In this document: positions 1 through 7,493 of the stretch, piece after piece | Layout of the letters: each line of letters opens with the position of its first letter | Position numbering within the stretch: position 1 is the first letter of the stretch | Assembly: GCA_004524515.1 (NCBI GenBank) | Contig: SDNV01000060.1 | Location: 1-16,547, forward strand | From: Promethearchaeota archaeon | Lineage (GTDB): Archaea > Asgardarchaeota > Lokiarchaeia > Sigynarchaeales > SOKP01 | Reading direction: 5' to 3' | Length of the DNA stretch: 16,547 bases | The notes under the pieces: model-generated | What the model was told of the DNA's origin: nothing | The model's database searches: none | The model's input: the letters and a program-made list of their open reading frames with translations, nothing else | Made by a program: the position numbers and the translations under genes

Positions 1-711
1 TTCTCCTAGAGCTCTTCCCATACCCAATATAACTGCTGCAGTTATACCAGAAATTGCTGCTGGTAATATTACTTTGCTAATTGTTTGCCATTTTGTGGCT
101 CCCATAGCGAGTGAAGCCTCACGATAATGCATAGGAACAGAGCTTATAGCATCTTCTGAAACACTTACTATAGTGGGTAAAGCCATAACAGCTAATATTA
201 GTGATCCAGAAAGCCAAGTAGCCCCCTGAGGAGCACCTAACACTTCTTTTATCCATACATTCAAGATTATTATTCCAAAAAATCCAAAAACAACTGAAGG
301 GATACCAGATAATATTTCAAGTGCTGATTTCAAAAATTTGCTAATTTTTGGAGGAGCAATTTCAGCAATAAACACTGCAGTTAAAATACCTAAAGGAACG
401 GAAATTATCAATGATCCGAAAGTGACTAATAAAGTACCTGCGATTATATTATAAGCACCAAACTTCGGATCGTCTTCATTAGTTGGAAGCCATTCTTCTT
501 CAAACAGAAAATCTTCGATTTTTATTACTCGGAAAAAGTTACCTGCATTTGTAAATAAAAACAAGATAATAAAGAACACTATTAAAGTAGCAAGAGAAGC
601 ACATAAAAATAATATAATATGGACTAACTTGTCTGTATTAAGATTTCTTTTTAATTGTATTTCAAGTTCAAGGTCATCTTTTTGTTCATACATTTCAATA
701 GTAGACACCAT
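1..711 (-). CDS. pstC: Phosphate ABC transporter permease PstC (partial, 3' end outside window)
   Basis: Inner subunit of the PstSCAB phosphate importer in the cytoplasmic membrane. The frame is open for 237 codons from ATG at 711 to the window edge. An acidic/basic N-terminal tail is followed by a hydrophobic helix (about residues 29-53), a polar extracellular segment (FEEEWLPTNEDDPKFGAYN) and further membrane helices. A typical PstC stretch LEILSGIPSVVFGFFGI follows. The cytoplasmic EAA loop REASLAMGATKWQTISKVILP is intact and is followed by GMGRALGE, the PstC/PstA signature at the cut end. It lies downstream of pstS on the same strand with a 225-base gap, so it probably has its own promoter. 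The usual order would put pstA and pstB beyond the left edge. An alternative start is the ATG at 693. Family assignment is very secure; the exact start is not. Confidence 0.93.
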   Translation of the reverse strand, partial: MVSTIEMYEQKDDLELEIQLKRNLNTDKLVHIILFLCASLATLIVFFIILFLFTNAGNFFRVIKIEDFLFEEEWLPTNEDDPKFGAYNIIAGTLLVTFGSLIISVPLGILTAVFIAEIAPPKISKFLKSALEILSGIPSVVFGFFGIIILNVWIKEVLGAPQGATWLSGSLILAVMALPTIVSVSEDAISSVPMHYREASLAMGATKWQTISKVILPAAISGITAAVILGMGRALGE

Positions 712-792
712 TTTTATAAATCCTTGATTCAATATATTATTAAAAAAAGGATTTAAATCATATATTCTATATCTACATAAAGTATGTAAAAG

Positions 793-809
793 AATATAGT
801 CACTATATT
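793..809. promoter_or_regulatory. 17-bp perfect palindrome upstream of pstC, candidate phosphate operator
   Basis: Arms AATATAGT and ACTATATT flank a single C. On the minus strand it sits directly after a TATA-like TATATATTAA (about 811-820), where a repressor would block pstC transcription. Sixteen bases (792-807) recur with one change upstream of the AbrB-PhoU gene. Confidence 0.5.
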
Positions 810-853
810 AATATATAGAGCAAGATATTCTGTATTATTCCTAGTTTTAAATG

Positions 854-868
854 ATTCTTTAAAAGAAT
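854..868. repeat. 15-bp palindrome ATTCTTT-A-AAAGAAT in the pstS-pstC gap
   Basis: A perfect 7+1+7 palindrome. It lies just beyond the T-run that follows pstS and before the pstC promoter. It could be part of a terminator hairpin or a second protein site; the sequence alone does not decide. Confidence 0.35.
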
Positions 869-879
869 AATGAGATTTT

Positions 880-890
880 AAAAAAAAAAA
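880..890 (-). terminator. T11 run after pstS, candidate archaeal terminator
   Basis: Eleven A residues on the plus strand give U11 in the pstS transcript, about 46 bases after the pstS stop codon. Archaeal RNA polymerase terminates at oligo-T runs without needing a stem. Partial termination here would make more PstS than PstC, as is usual for binding proteins. Confidence 0.5.
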
Positions 891-936
891 TTATTTTTTA
901 TATATTTCTTTAACTTTGAAATTTTTAATATTTTTA

Positions 937-1866
937 TTATATTTTTACGAATCCTTCATCTTCGACTATAGCCTGACCTTTACTGCTAAAAATAAAGTCA
1001 ACAAAATCTTCAGCATCACCTGGAATTGCGTATCTGTAAATTAAATATAAGTTCCGTGAAATAGGATAGTCTCCCGATTTAACATTAGCAGTAGTTGCTT
1101 GATAATAACCAGGACCACTTGGACCTGCATCGTTGTATAAATCTATAGTATCAACTTCAATATCGATATATCCTAATCCAATATATCCAATAGCATCTTT
1201 ATCAGCAACCACAGCGTCATGAACTGCACCGTTTGAGGTTAGTTCTGCAATTGTCTGCCAAGAATGTGTTCCACCCACTATTTCAGCATACCCATCATCA
1301 TCTTCTAAACCCGTGATTTCTTCAAAACTTGCTCTGGTTCCAGAATTACTGTCCCGACCTACAAGAACTATTTGTTCGCTTCCGCTACAATCAGGTACAT
1401 CGCTCCAATATCTATAAGTTCCATTAAAGACTTTTAATACATCCTCCATTGTCCATTGAGGGACTCCTGATGAGAAGTGTGTATTACCTGCACTCATTGC
1501 TAAAGCAATTCCATCAGCTGCGAACGCAAGTTGAGCCATCCCAGCTATAGAGGATTCTGAAGATTTAAGAGGACGCGAAGCCATTCCAAGATCTACCAAT
1601 CCATTTATCATATCAGAGATTCCCTTACTTGAGCCTCCCCCAGAAACAGCGATATCATATTCATCATTATCATCTTCAAATTCTTCAGCACATCTTACTA
1701 TGATTGGAAAACAGGTTGTAGATCCACTAATATAAAGTGTTATTTCTTCATCATCCTCTTCCTCTGTAATTGTTTCACCTAAAAATACTCCCACAGCGGT
1801 CCAAGTAATGAAAGCACCAGCAAGGATTCCAATTATCGCAATAGCGATTAAACTTTTTCTTTCCAT
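937..1866 (-). CDS. pstS: Phosphate-binding protein PstS, membrane-anchored
   Basis: Extracytoplasmic phosphate receptor that delivers phosphate to PstC/PstA. It is 309 residues long. Residues 6-30 form one hydrophobic helix with no lipobox Cys, followed by a very acidic linker (residues 35-41), so the protein is probably tethered by an uncleaved N-terminal anchor. Phosphate-binding signatures are present in order: SGSTT (47-51), the VSGGGSSKGISDMINGLVDL block, and GRDSNSGTR. Cys52 and Cys59 are close together in the first lobe and could form a disulfide. ATG 1866 is preceded by GGTG eight bases upstream, matching the archaeal anti-Shine-Dalgarno. The gene is divergent from the AbrB-PhoU regulator and upstream of pstC. 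Its likely TATA region overlaps the palindrome at 1961-1981. Confidence 0.95.
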   Translation of the reverse strand: MERKSLIAIAIIGILAGAFITWTAVGVFLGETITEEEDDEEITLYISGSTTCFPIIVRCAEEFEDDNDEYDIAVSGGGSSKGISDMINGLVDLGMASRPLKSSESSIAGMAQLAFAADGIALAMSAGNTHFSSGVPQWTMEDVLKVFNGTYRYWSDVPDCSGSEQIVLVGRDSNSGTRASFEEITGLEDDDGYAEIVGGTHSWQTIAELTSNGAVHDAVVADKDAIGYIGLGYIDIEVDTIDLYNDAGPSGPGYYQATTANVKSGDYPISRNLYLIYRYAIPGDAEDFVDFIFSSKGQAIVEDEGFVKI

Positions 1867-1960
1867 ATTTTTTACACCAAATTTAGGTTATTTGAATTAG
1901 TTATTTTCAAATTAAAAGAAATTTCGATATAGATTATGTTGAATTATTGAGAGAGTATAG

Positions 1961-1981
1961 GAATATATAATCTATATATTC
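1961..1981. promoter_or_regulatory. 21-bp palindrome overlapping the pstS promoter
   Basis: Perfect arms GAATATATA and TATATATTC with a 3-base centre ATC. The minus-strand TATA-like sequence for pstS falls inside it, so binding of a regulator would occlude TBP. Its GAATATA / TATATT ends match the elements near pstC and the AbrB-PhoU gene. Confidence 0.5.
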
Positions 1982-2056
1982 GGGATCTCATTTTCTTAAA
2001 TTATTTAGAGCAGATTAATGATTAATTGAAAAAATGTGTGTCAATTCCCAGATTAT

Positions 2057-2097
2057 TATCAAATGAGCTTATTTTAAAAAATACAAATCATTTGATA
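2057..2097. repeat. 10-bp perfect inverted repeat in the pstS/AbrB-PhoU divergent region
   Basis: Arms TATCAAATGA (2057-2066) and TCATTTGATA (2088-2097) with a 21-base A/T spacer. A separate 10-bp palindrome CCTATATAGG follows at 2106-2115. Both lie between the two divergent promoters, so they are candidate control sites. The whole 1867-2217 gap holds no gene that I can support. Confidence 0.4.
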
Positions 2098-2116
2098 TAT
2101 ATAGACCTATATAGGG

Positions 2117-2134
2117 GAATATAATCACTATAGA
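2117..2134. promoter_or_regulatory. Imperfect copy of the candidate phosphate operator
   Basis: GAATATAATCACTATA differs by one base from the 16 bases at 792-807. It lies just upstream of a TATA-like TTTAATACTATATAT (about 2140-2154) that would drive the AbrB-PhoU gene. A regulator bound here could activate or autoregulate. Confidence 0.5.
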
Positions 2135-2217
2135 AAGATATTTAATACTATATATCTAATTAGATCTTAGAAAAATATGAAAAAATATGTTGATAATTAT
2201 AAAAAAAGGGAATTGAG

Positions 2218-3240
2218 GTGTTTCATATAGAGACCAGAAAGATTCAAAAGACGGGGGGTTCTTCATACATCGTAAGCCTCCCGATAGATTGGATAAAATC
2301 TCATAATATTGACAAAAAATATAAGGGATATTCATTAGGCTTAATTTCACAACCAGATGGAAATCTATTAATAACTCCGAATCCAAATTCAGAAGAGATA
2401 TTAAAAGCGAAGGAAATTAATGTTGATGATATTCAAGACTATAATTTTCTATTTCGGATCTTAATTGGTGCATATATAATGGGTTATTCAAGGATAATTA
2501 TCAAAGCCAGCAAGAAGTTTGAAACATTTGTAAGAGACTGTGTGAATAATTTCACACAGGTAGCGATTGGTCCTGAGATTATAGAGGAGTCTAATCAAGT
2601 CATTATTATTAAAGATTTACTTAATCCCAAAGAGATGCCATTTGAAAAAACAATAAGAAGAATGTACATTCTTGCAGAATCAATGCATGAAGATGCTATT
2701 GAAGCATTAAAAACAAAAAATATAGATTTAGCAGAAGAGGTTACGAAACGAGATGATGAGATTGATCGATTACATTGGTTAATTGGTCGACAATCTCATA
2801 TCGTCTTAAAAGACATTATTTTATGTCAAAAAATGGGTGTTACTTTAGAAGATGCAAATCAATACCAATTTTTCAGTAAGTTTTTGGAACGCATAGGAGA
2901 TCATGCTGTAAAAATCGCTAAAAATGTTTTAAATATTATTGAACAAGATATTGATGAAAATCTTATTAACGATATTTCAAAAGCGAGTAAAATTTCCTTA
3001 AATTTGCTGACTAATAGTCTGGATGCTTGGCTTCAAAAAAATATACATTTAGCTAATTATAATATTGAATCGGTAAATGAATTGATAAAAATTTGTGAAG
3101 CGCTTCCCTCACATACTAAAAATTATACGACGGAATCTTCTATAGCAATTAGTTATATTGTAGAAAGTATTAGAAGAACAGGTGAATATGCTTCAGATAT
3201 CTCAGAAATCATCATTAACAGTTTAATTGGGGCAGATTAA
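2218..3240 (+). CDS. Phosphate uptake regulator: AbrB-type DNA-binding domain fused to PhoU domains
   Basis: Residues 1-50 carry the SpoVT/AbrB swapped-hairpin signature RKIQKTGGSSYIVSLPIDWI, a DNA-binding domain. The rest is all-helical PhoU, with the first repeat's motif FLERIGDHAVKIAKNVL around residue 225 and a second, weaker one (ESIRRTGEYASDISEII) near the C-terminus. Family members sense or control Pst activity and, with AbrB, can bind DNA. Its position divergent from pstS-pstC supports a role as the local phosphate regulator. The annotated start is GTG 2218, but that GTG is part of GAGGTG, a near-perfect Shine-Dalgarno. Family proteins commonly begin METRK, and here ATA 2227 precedes GAG ACC AGA AAG, so initiation at 2227 is a serious alternative. 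Confidence 0.9.
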   Translation: MFHIETRKIQKTGGSSYIVSLPIDWIKSHNIDKKYKGYSLGLISQPDGNLLITPNPNSEEILKAKEINVDDIQDYNFLFRILIGAYIMGYSRIIIKASKKFETFVRDCVNNFTQVAIGPEIIEESNQVIIIKDLLNPKEMPFEKTIRRMYILAESMHEDAIEALKTKNIDLAEEVTKRDDEIDRLHWLIGRQSHIVLKDIILCQKMGVTLEDANQYQFFSKFLERIGDHAVKIAKNVLNIIEQDIDENLINDISKASKISLNLLTNSLDAWLQKNIHLANYNIESVNELIKICEALPSHTKNYTTESSIAISYIVESIRRTGEYASDISEIIINSLIGAD

Positions 3241-3485
3241 AAAATTCTATTTATAAAATATTCAATATTTTCAAATTTTTAGGAATTGTCTAAATTAATT
3301 AAATCTTAATTCAATAGAATTTACACTATAATCCAAACTATTCGGTTTCGATTTCAAACATAAAAAATATATAAAATATATATACTATATAAGAAATCCC
3401 TTAAAGATTCAATATTCTAATTTTAATTAATATTATTTTAAAAGTATTTAATTTACAAAAATAATAATTATAGGAATTTTTTATA

Positions 3486-4553
3486 ATGTTTTTCAAAAAG
3501 AAAATAAAAAATAAAAAGCTATTATTATCTGTTTTTATTTTAATTTTAACATTATTTACAATAAATCAAATTAAATCTTATACTGAACATAATGACCAAA
3601 TTTTATCTCATAACAAAACTGAAATAGTGCAAAACCCAATTTTATCTAACTATTGGGATGAAAATGACGTTCAATTTATCCATATCAAAAATGATAATTG
3701 GTCAACAATAGATTTAGATTGGATTCAGAATAATACGGGCACTTGGGCTAATCCTCATATTATTGAAAATATTACTATTAATGCGGGTAAATATGGAATA
3801 GGCATATTAATTGAAGATTCCAGTGAATATTTTATCATTCAGAATTGCACTATATATAATTCAAGTGCAGGAGTTTTTAGTACTGCGGGGATTACATTAA
3901 GAAATTCAAACAATGGAACTATTTACGATAACAATTTATCCTATAATAATGGTTCTGGATTAATATTGGACAATTGTGTAAATATAACAGTGTCAGATAA
4001 TTATATTACAAATAATGAAGATGATGGTATATATGTAATAGGTCAAAGTAAAAACAATACATTTTATGACAATGATATAGTTAATAATACAATGAAAGGA
4101 TTAGATTTTAACAAGACCACGGCAGGTAATTTAATTTATCAGAATAATTTTACAAATAACGGGATTAATGCGATGGATAACGGAACCTATAATCAATGGT
4201 ATAATGCTAAAAAGGGAAATTATTGGGATGACTACCCCAGATGTGATGCTAATAGAGATCATATCGGGGATTGGCCTTATGATATTCCTGGTGAAACAGG
4301 AGCTCGAGATTTATATCCTATTTGTTATAAAATCTGTGTTTTTACACCACGTGAAGCAAAAGAAGAAATTTTAGATGAAGATGAGGAGACTTTGGCCGCT
4401 GCTAGTGAACTTTTTGAGTTAATTAAAGAAAATATAGGATCTATTGCATTTTGGATAATTATCATAGAGGGAATCTCTATCGGTATTATTATATTTAATA
4501 AAAAAATAAAAAGTAAACCTATTGAAGACGATTTCTGGGCTAAGAGATCATAA
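3486..4553 (+). CDS. Secreted, membrane-anchored right-handed beta-helix protein (NosD/PbH1 type)
   Basis: It is 355 residues. Lys-rich MFFKKKIKNKK precedes a hydrophobic signal segment (about 12-28). Residues about 95-225 show repeated beta-helix rungs of the form NGTIYDNNLSYNNGSGLIL and NITVSDNYITNNEDDGIYV, rich in N, G, I and D. A conserved NosD-like tail follows: GNYWDDY, DANRD, IGDWPYDIPG, DLYPI. The C-terminus has an acidic linker (EEILDEDEET) and one membrane helix (about 319-338) before a short basic tail, so the body should face outside. Such proteins often bind or cleave carbohydrate or form cell-surface layers; no catalytic site is evident. Asn-rich NxT/NxS sites would allow N-glycosylation. 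It stands alone between the phosphate regulator and a convergent peptidase. Confidence 0.85.
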   Translation: MFFKKKIKNKKLLLSVFILILTLFTINQIKSYTEHNDQILSHNKTEIVQNPILSNYWDENDVQFIHIKNDNWSTIDLDWIQNNTGTWANPHIIENITINAGKYGIGILIEDSSEYFIIQNCTIYNSSAGVFSTAGITLRNSNNGTIYDNNLSYNNGSGLILDNCVNITVSDNYITNNEDDGIYVIGQSKNNTFYDNDIVNNTMKGLDFNKTTAGNLIYQNNFTNNGINAMDNGTYNQWYNAKKGNYWDDYPRCDANRDHIGDWPYDIPGETGARDLYPICYKICVFTPREAKEEILDEDEETLAAASELFELIKENIGSIAFWIIIIEGISIGIIIFNKKIKSKPIEDDFWAKRS

Positions 4554-4564
4554 GATGAACGATT

Positions 4565-4603
4565 GCAATTTTTTTATATTTTAAGTTTTTATAAATAAAA
4601 AAA
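4565..4603. terminator. Bidirectional T-rich terminator between convergent genes
   Basis: T7 at 4569-4575 follows the beta-helix gene. A7 at 4597-4603, which is T7 on the minus strand, directly follows the M42 peptidase stop. Both match archaeal oligo-T termination. Confidence 0.45.
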
Positions 4604-4606
4604 TAA

Positions 4607-5710
4607 CTATTTCATTTTTATTATATATTGATAAATTAATTCTGCTGCAGATTCTATTACACTAAGAGTTGAAATTTCTGGCACATTATGAGAAAACATT
4701 ATAGGAATACCGATTAACGCCGACGGAACTCCCAGCCATTTTTGAGTTTTTCCTGCATCAGAACCATACATTTCAAATACACCATTTTGATAATTAATCT
4801 TATTTTTTTCTGCAACATTCGCCAACTCTTTACAGAATTCATAATCGTAGACTCCTTTTCCACTACTATCTTGCCATACAATTACAGGCCCATCGGTAAG
4901 TTTAATCCCGGAATGAACACTGCCGGGGAGATCCTCTACTAAACCGATGTCAATAGCTATAACTTTATCTACGGGATTATTTTTAATGAAAAATAATGCC
5001 CCTTCAGTTCCTATTTCCTCTCTTGTTGTCGCAACAATATAGACATCATATGGAATTTTAATAATACCAAATTCATTCACTAAATTATGCATAATTTTTT
5101 GAGTTAAAACGATGCTACAAGTCAGAGCCGCTAAGTTATCCATAGAATATCCCGCGATTATATTATCATTAATTTCAGGATTTAATAATCCAAATTCTCC
5201 ATAAAATATGATTGGAGCCCCTACATGGATTTTATAATCAGTTAACACTTCATCTTTATTATTTGCGCCAATATAAATTTCCAATTCTAAAGGATCAATA
5301 AATTCTTTTCTTCTTAATTTACTAGGAGTTGAATGAGTTGACCTACCCGCAATTACACCATTTATCCATGCACCATCTTTATTTAGGATTTGAACTTTTT
5401 GAGAAACAAGCCAGCGTCCTTCATAACCTCCCCTTTTAGAGAATTCTAAAGTACCTTTTTTCTTGATTTTTCTCACAGTACCTCCAATCTCATCCATATG
5501 AGATAAGATAGCTATGGCTTTTTTTCCCGAAGTTCCTTTGAATCTAACAAAATAGTTTCCAAGAGTGTCAGTTTTTACTGGAATATCCTTGTCACTTAAA
5601 ATTTTTTCCATTTCTTTTTTGAATAATTCACCGCGAGCTTTTTCCATTCCGGAGGGAGCCCTTTCGGAAGCTAGAGTTTTAATTATGGTTAAAATTTCTT
5701 TCTTATTCAA
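4607..5710 (-). CDS. M42 family metallo-aminopeptidase (glutamyl aminopeptidase/TET-like)
   Basis: Cytosolic dinuclear-metal aminopeptidase. It is 367 residues, close to the usual 340-370. All expected ligands are visible: His71 and Asp73 in SHMDEIGG, bridging Asp191 in YSMDNLAAL, catalytic Glu231 and ligand Glu232 in TTREEIGTEGA, Asp254 in IAIDIG, and His341 in FSHNVPE. The intervening region (about 75-165) is the family's dimerisation/PDZ-like insert. The enzyme should trim N-terminal residues from peptides produced by proteasomes, and relatives form tetrahedral dodecamers. The start chosen is TTG 5710, with GTGA seven or eight bases upstream; no ATG is in frame before the first motif. It is convergent with the beta-helix gene and divergent from the thioesterase pair. 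Confidence 0.9.
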   Translation of the reverse strand: MNKKEILTIIKTLASERAPSGMEKARGELFKKEMEKILSDKDIPVKTDTLGNYFVRFKGTSGKKAIAILSHMDEIGGTVRKIKKKGTLEFSKRGGYEGRWLVSQKVQILNKDGAWINGVIAGRSTHSTPSKLRRKEFIDPLELEIYIGANNKDEVLTDYKIHVGAPIIFYGEFGLLNPEINDNIIAGYSMDNLAALTCSIVLTQKIMHNLVNEFGIIKIPYDVYIVATTREEIGTEGALFFIKNNPVDKVIAIDIGLVEDLPGSVHSGIKLTDGPVIVWQDSSGKGVYDYEFCKELANVAEKNKINYQNGVFEMYGSDAGKTQKWLGVPSALIGIPIMFSHNVPEISTLSVIESAAELIYQYIIKMK

Positions 5711-5816
5711 TAATGCTTCACATTTTTCTAATTTTTTTATGTACTTTTGTGAAGATTTATATTTATATTTATTATTTAAGAGATTATAAATAAACTAAAA
5801 AATTTATACAAATCTG

Positions 5817-6260
5817 ATGTTAATTGAAAAGGAACAAAAAGTCATAGATACATTGCTTAACACGGAGGACTTTAAGGAAATAGAAGTAAGAGTCGATGAT
5901 ACTGATTTAATGCAGGTTGTACATGCCAATAAATATTTGAACTATTTCGATGACGGTTTTATAAGCTTTATTACAAAACTAAAAAAGAATGCTGGAGAAT
6001 TAACGCGTAAGGGAATTGTTTTCCCAGTGAGAAAAGTTGAAATCGAATATTTAAATTCCGCGACATTTGGAGATACGATTATAGTTCATACCAGGTTTTT
6101 AAAAATTGGAAATACTTCAATGACATTGACAATGGACTGCTATAAGGGCATCAAATCAAAGGATAAACTATGTGTTAAAGGAATAGTTATTCGATTAATT
6201 ATGGATATGAACACTAATAAGCTTATAAAAGTAACAGAATTTTTTAGTGATATTGTTTGA
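5817..6260 (+). CDS. Hotdog-fold acyl-CoA thioesterase (4HBT/YbgC-like), first of a pair
   Basis: It is 147 residues, the length of a single hotdog domain. The 4HBT signature is VRVDDTDLMQVVHANKYLNYF, with the catalytic Asp expected at Asp30 (DTD), then VVH and NKYLxYFDDGF on the central helix. A later IEYLNSATFGDTIIVHTR strand is typical of the family. It probably hydrolyses a CoA or similar thioester in the cytoplasm; the substrate is unknown. ATG 5817 has no Shine-Dalgarno, and GATTATAAATAAA lies about 29 bases upstream, so a nearly leaderless transcript is likely. The stop is 19 bases before the next gene, a paralogue, so the two should be co-transcribed and may form a mixed oligomer. Confidence 0.85.
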   Translation: MLIEKEQKVIDTLLNTEDFKEIEVRVDDTDLMQVVHANKYLNYFDDGFISFITKLKKNAGELTRKGIVFPVRKVEIEYLNSATFGDTIIVHTRFLKIGNTSMTLTMDCYKGIKSKDKLCVKGIVIRLIMDMNTNKLIKVTEFFSDIV

Positions 6261-6279
6261 ATAAATACCATAGTATGAG

Positions 6280-6720
6280 ATGATTAAAATGGAAGAGACT
6301 CTTTTAAAAGAATTACTTAATGTGGAAGATTCTATCGAAATAAAGGTTAGAGTCAACGATATAAATGCATTTGGGATAGTGCATTTTCAAAACTATTTAG
6401 CCTATTTTGAAGAAGGATTTGTCAGTTTTATGAATAATATACAAGATCCCCTCGCTATTGAAAATGCCTTAAAAAGTGGAATTGTATTTCCAGTGAAAAA
6501 GATTAATATTGAATATGTAAATTCTGCCGAATTCGGAGACCAAATTATAATTAAAACTCGTATAAAGGAGTTGGAAGAGAATTCAATAAAATTTCTTCAT
6601 AATATATATCGTGAATCTGATAATAGTTTATTGGCTAAAGTGGAATGTGAAAGAGCTGTTATGGAATTAAAATCTAAAAAAATATTGAATGTTAAGAACT
6701 TTTTCAGCAAATTAGTCTAA
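6280..6720 (+). CDS. Hotdog-fold thioesterase paralogue lacking the usual catalytic Asp
   Basis: It is 146 residues, co-linear with the preceding gene and sharing many motifs: LLNxED near the N-terminus, YLxYFxxGFxSF, GIVFPVxKxxIEYxNSAxFGDxIIxxTR. The region aligned with DTDLMQVVH reads DINAFGIVH, so the catalytic Asp becomes Asn29. It may be a non-catalytic or altered partner of the first subunit, or may use another residue. The start could be ATG 6280 or ATG 6289. The second has GAGATGAT, one mismatch from the archaeal Shine-Dalgarno, just upstream, and gives METLL-like spacing closer to its paralogue. It is convergent with the GTPase gene. Confidence 0.82.
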   Translation: MIKMEETLLKELLNVEDSIEIKVRVNDINAFGIVHFQNYLAYFEEGFVSFMNNIQDPLAIENALKSGIVFPVKKINIEYVNSAEFGDQIIIKTRIKELEENSIKFLHNIYRESDNSLLAKVECERAVMELKSKKILNVKNFFSKLV

Positions 6721-6762
6721 AAAATGTCTCTAAATTTCATACTTTGTTATGCATATTAAAAT

Positions 6763-7419
6763 TTAGGGATTATTAGAAGTTATTGGTATAATTCTATTAA
6801 TTAATTGCCTTGCACACTCTGCAAAACTACGATAAATATTTTTTCGTAAGTTATATAATGCACAGGTTTCATATATTATAGGATTATAAATATGTAACTC
6901 ATTATTAGGCTCATACCATAGTAATTCATCTTTAAGCACTTGTAAAAATTCTGCCTCTTGTATAACATCTGGTAAATCTTGTTTATTTAACATAACAATT
7001 AAGGGAATTTCTTTAATTAATTTTCCTCTTGCTACATTTTTTAGTTCCTTTAAAGATTCGATATTGTCCTCAAAAAATTTTGTTTGTGAATCAACCACAA
7101 AAATCACTCCATCGGTTCCGCTAAATACTCTTTCCCTTAAAGAAAAAAAGCTACTTTGTCCCGCAACCGTCCAAATATTATAGAACACTTGTTTTTGTTT
7201 AGTAGATTGAAATATACCTCTATCGAAATATAAAGTTGCTCCGCTTGGTCGCTCGATTTTTGTCAAGTTCCCAACGGGAATAATATCCTTATTTTGCTCC
7301 TTTGTTAATTTGTAAAGAGTATCTACTATTGTGGTTTTTCCCGAACCCCACATTCCCCAATATAAAATTTTTATATAAATTTTATTGTCTTCTGTAAATT
7401 TAACCAAATTGTATTTCAC
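6763..7419 (-). CDS. MglA/Arf-like small GTPase
   Basis: A Ras-superfamily GTPase of 218 residues. The P-loop is GMWGSGKTT (Gly22-Lys28-Thr29). GATLYFDRG near 60-68 fits the switch I region of MglA-like proteins. G3 is WTVAGQSSF (83-91), with the Walker-B Asp replaced by Val-Ala-Gly as in MglA. G4 is NKQDL (145-149) and G5 is probably ETCAL. No lipidation motif or membrane segment is visible. Bacterial MglA controls polarity; in Asgard archaea such GTPases are numerous and their partners are mostly unknown. The annotated GTG start (7419) lies only about 11 bases after a strong TATA-like sequence (7424-7435). TTG 7407, which would remove four residues, sits at a better distance for a leaderless transcript. 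Confidence 0.9.
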   Translation of the reverse strand: MKYNLVKFTEDNKIYIKILYWGMWGSGKTTIVDTLYKLTKEQNKDIIPVGNLTKIERPSGATLYFDRGIFQSTKQKQVFYNIWTVAGQSSFFSLRERVFSGTDGVIFVVDSQTKFFEDNIESLKELKNVARGKLIKEIPLIVMLNKQDLPDVIQEAEFLQVLKDELLWYEPNNELHIYNPIIYETCALYNLRKNIYRSFAECARQLINRIIPITSNNP

Positions 7420-7423
7420 CAGG

Positions 7424-7435
7424 TTATATATATAA
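7424..7435 (-). promoter_or_regulatory. TATA-like box of the small GTPase gene
   Basis: A 12-base alternating A/T run on the minus strand, the only clear TATA-like sequence near the gene. Its centre is about 11 bases from GTG 7419 and 23 bases from TTG 7407, which bears on which start is used. Confidence 0.4.
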
Positions 7436-7440
7436 TTTAA

Positions 7441-7493
7441 GAGGAGATCATGAAATAGTTATGGATATTGGATTTTTTAGTAATAGTCTCCTC
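7441..7493. repeat. Inverted repeat GAGGAGA ... TCTCCTC upstream of the GTPase promoter
   Basis: Perfect 7-bp arms (7441-7447 and 7487-7493) with a 39-base spacer, G-rich in an otherwise A/T background. It lies just upstream of the GTPase TATA box and might be a regulator site. No gene is supportable in 7420-7662. Confidence 0.35.

Noticed and set aside
2156..2386. Minus-strand frame antisense to the start of the AbrB-PhoU gene
   Set aside because: It lies against a clear conserved domain on the plus strand and has no recognisable motif.
4742..4942. Plus-strand frame within the M42 peptidase gene
   Set aside because: It is antisense to conserved metal-binding coding sequence with no independent support.
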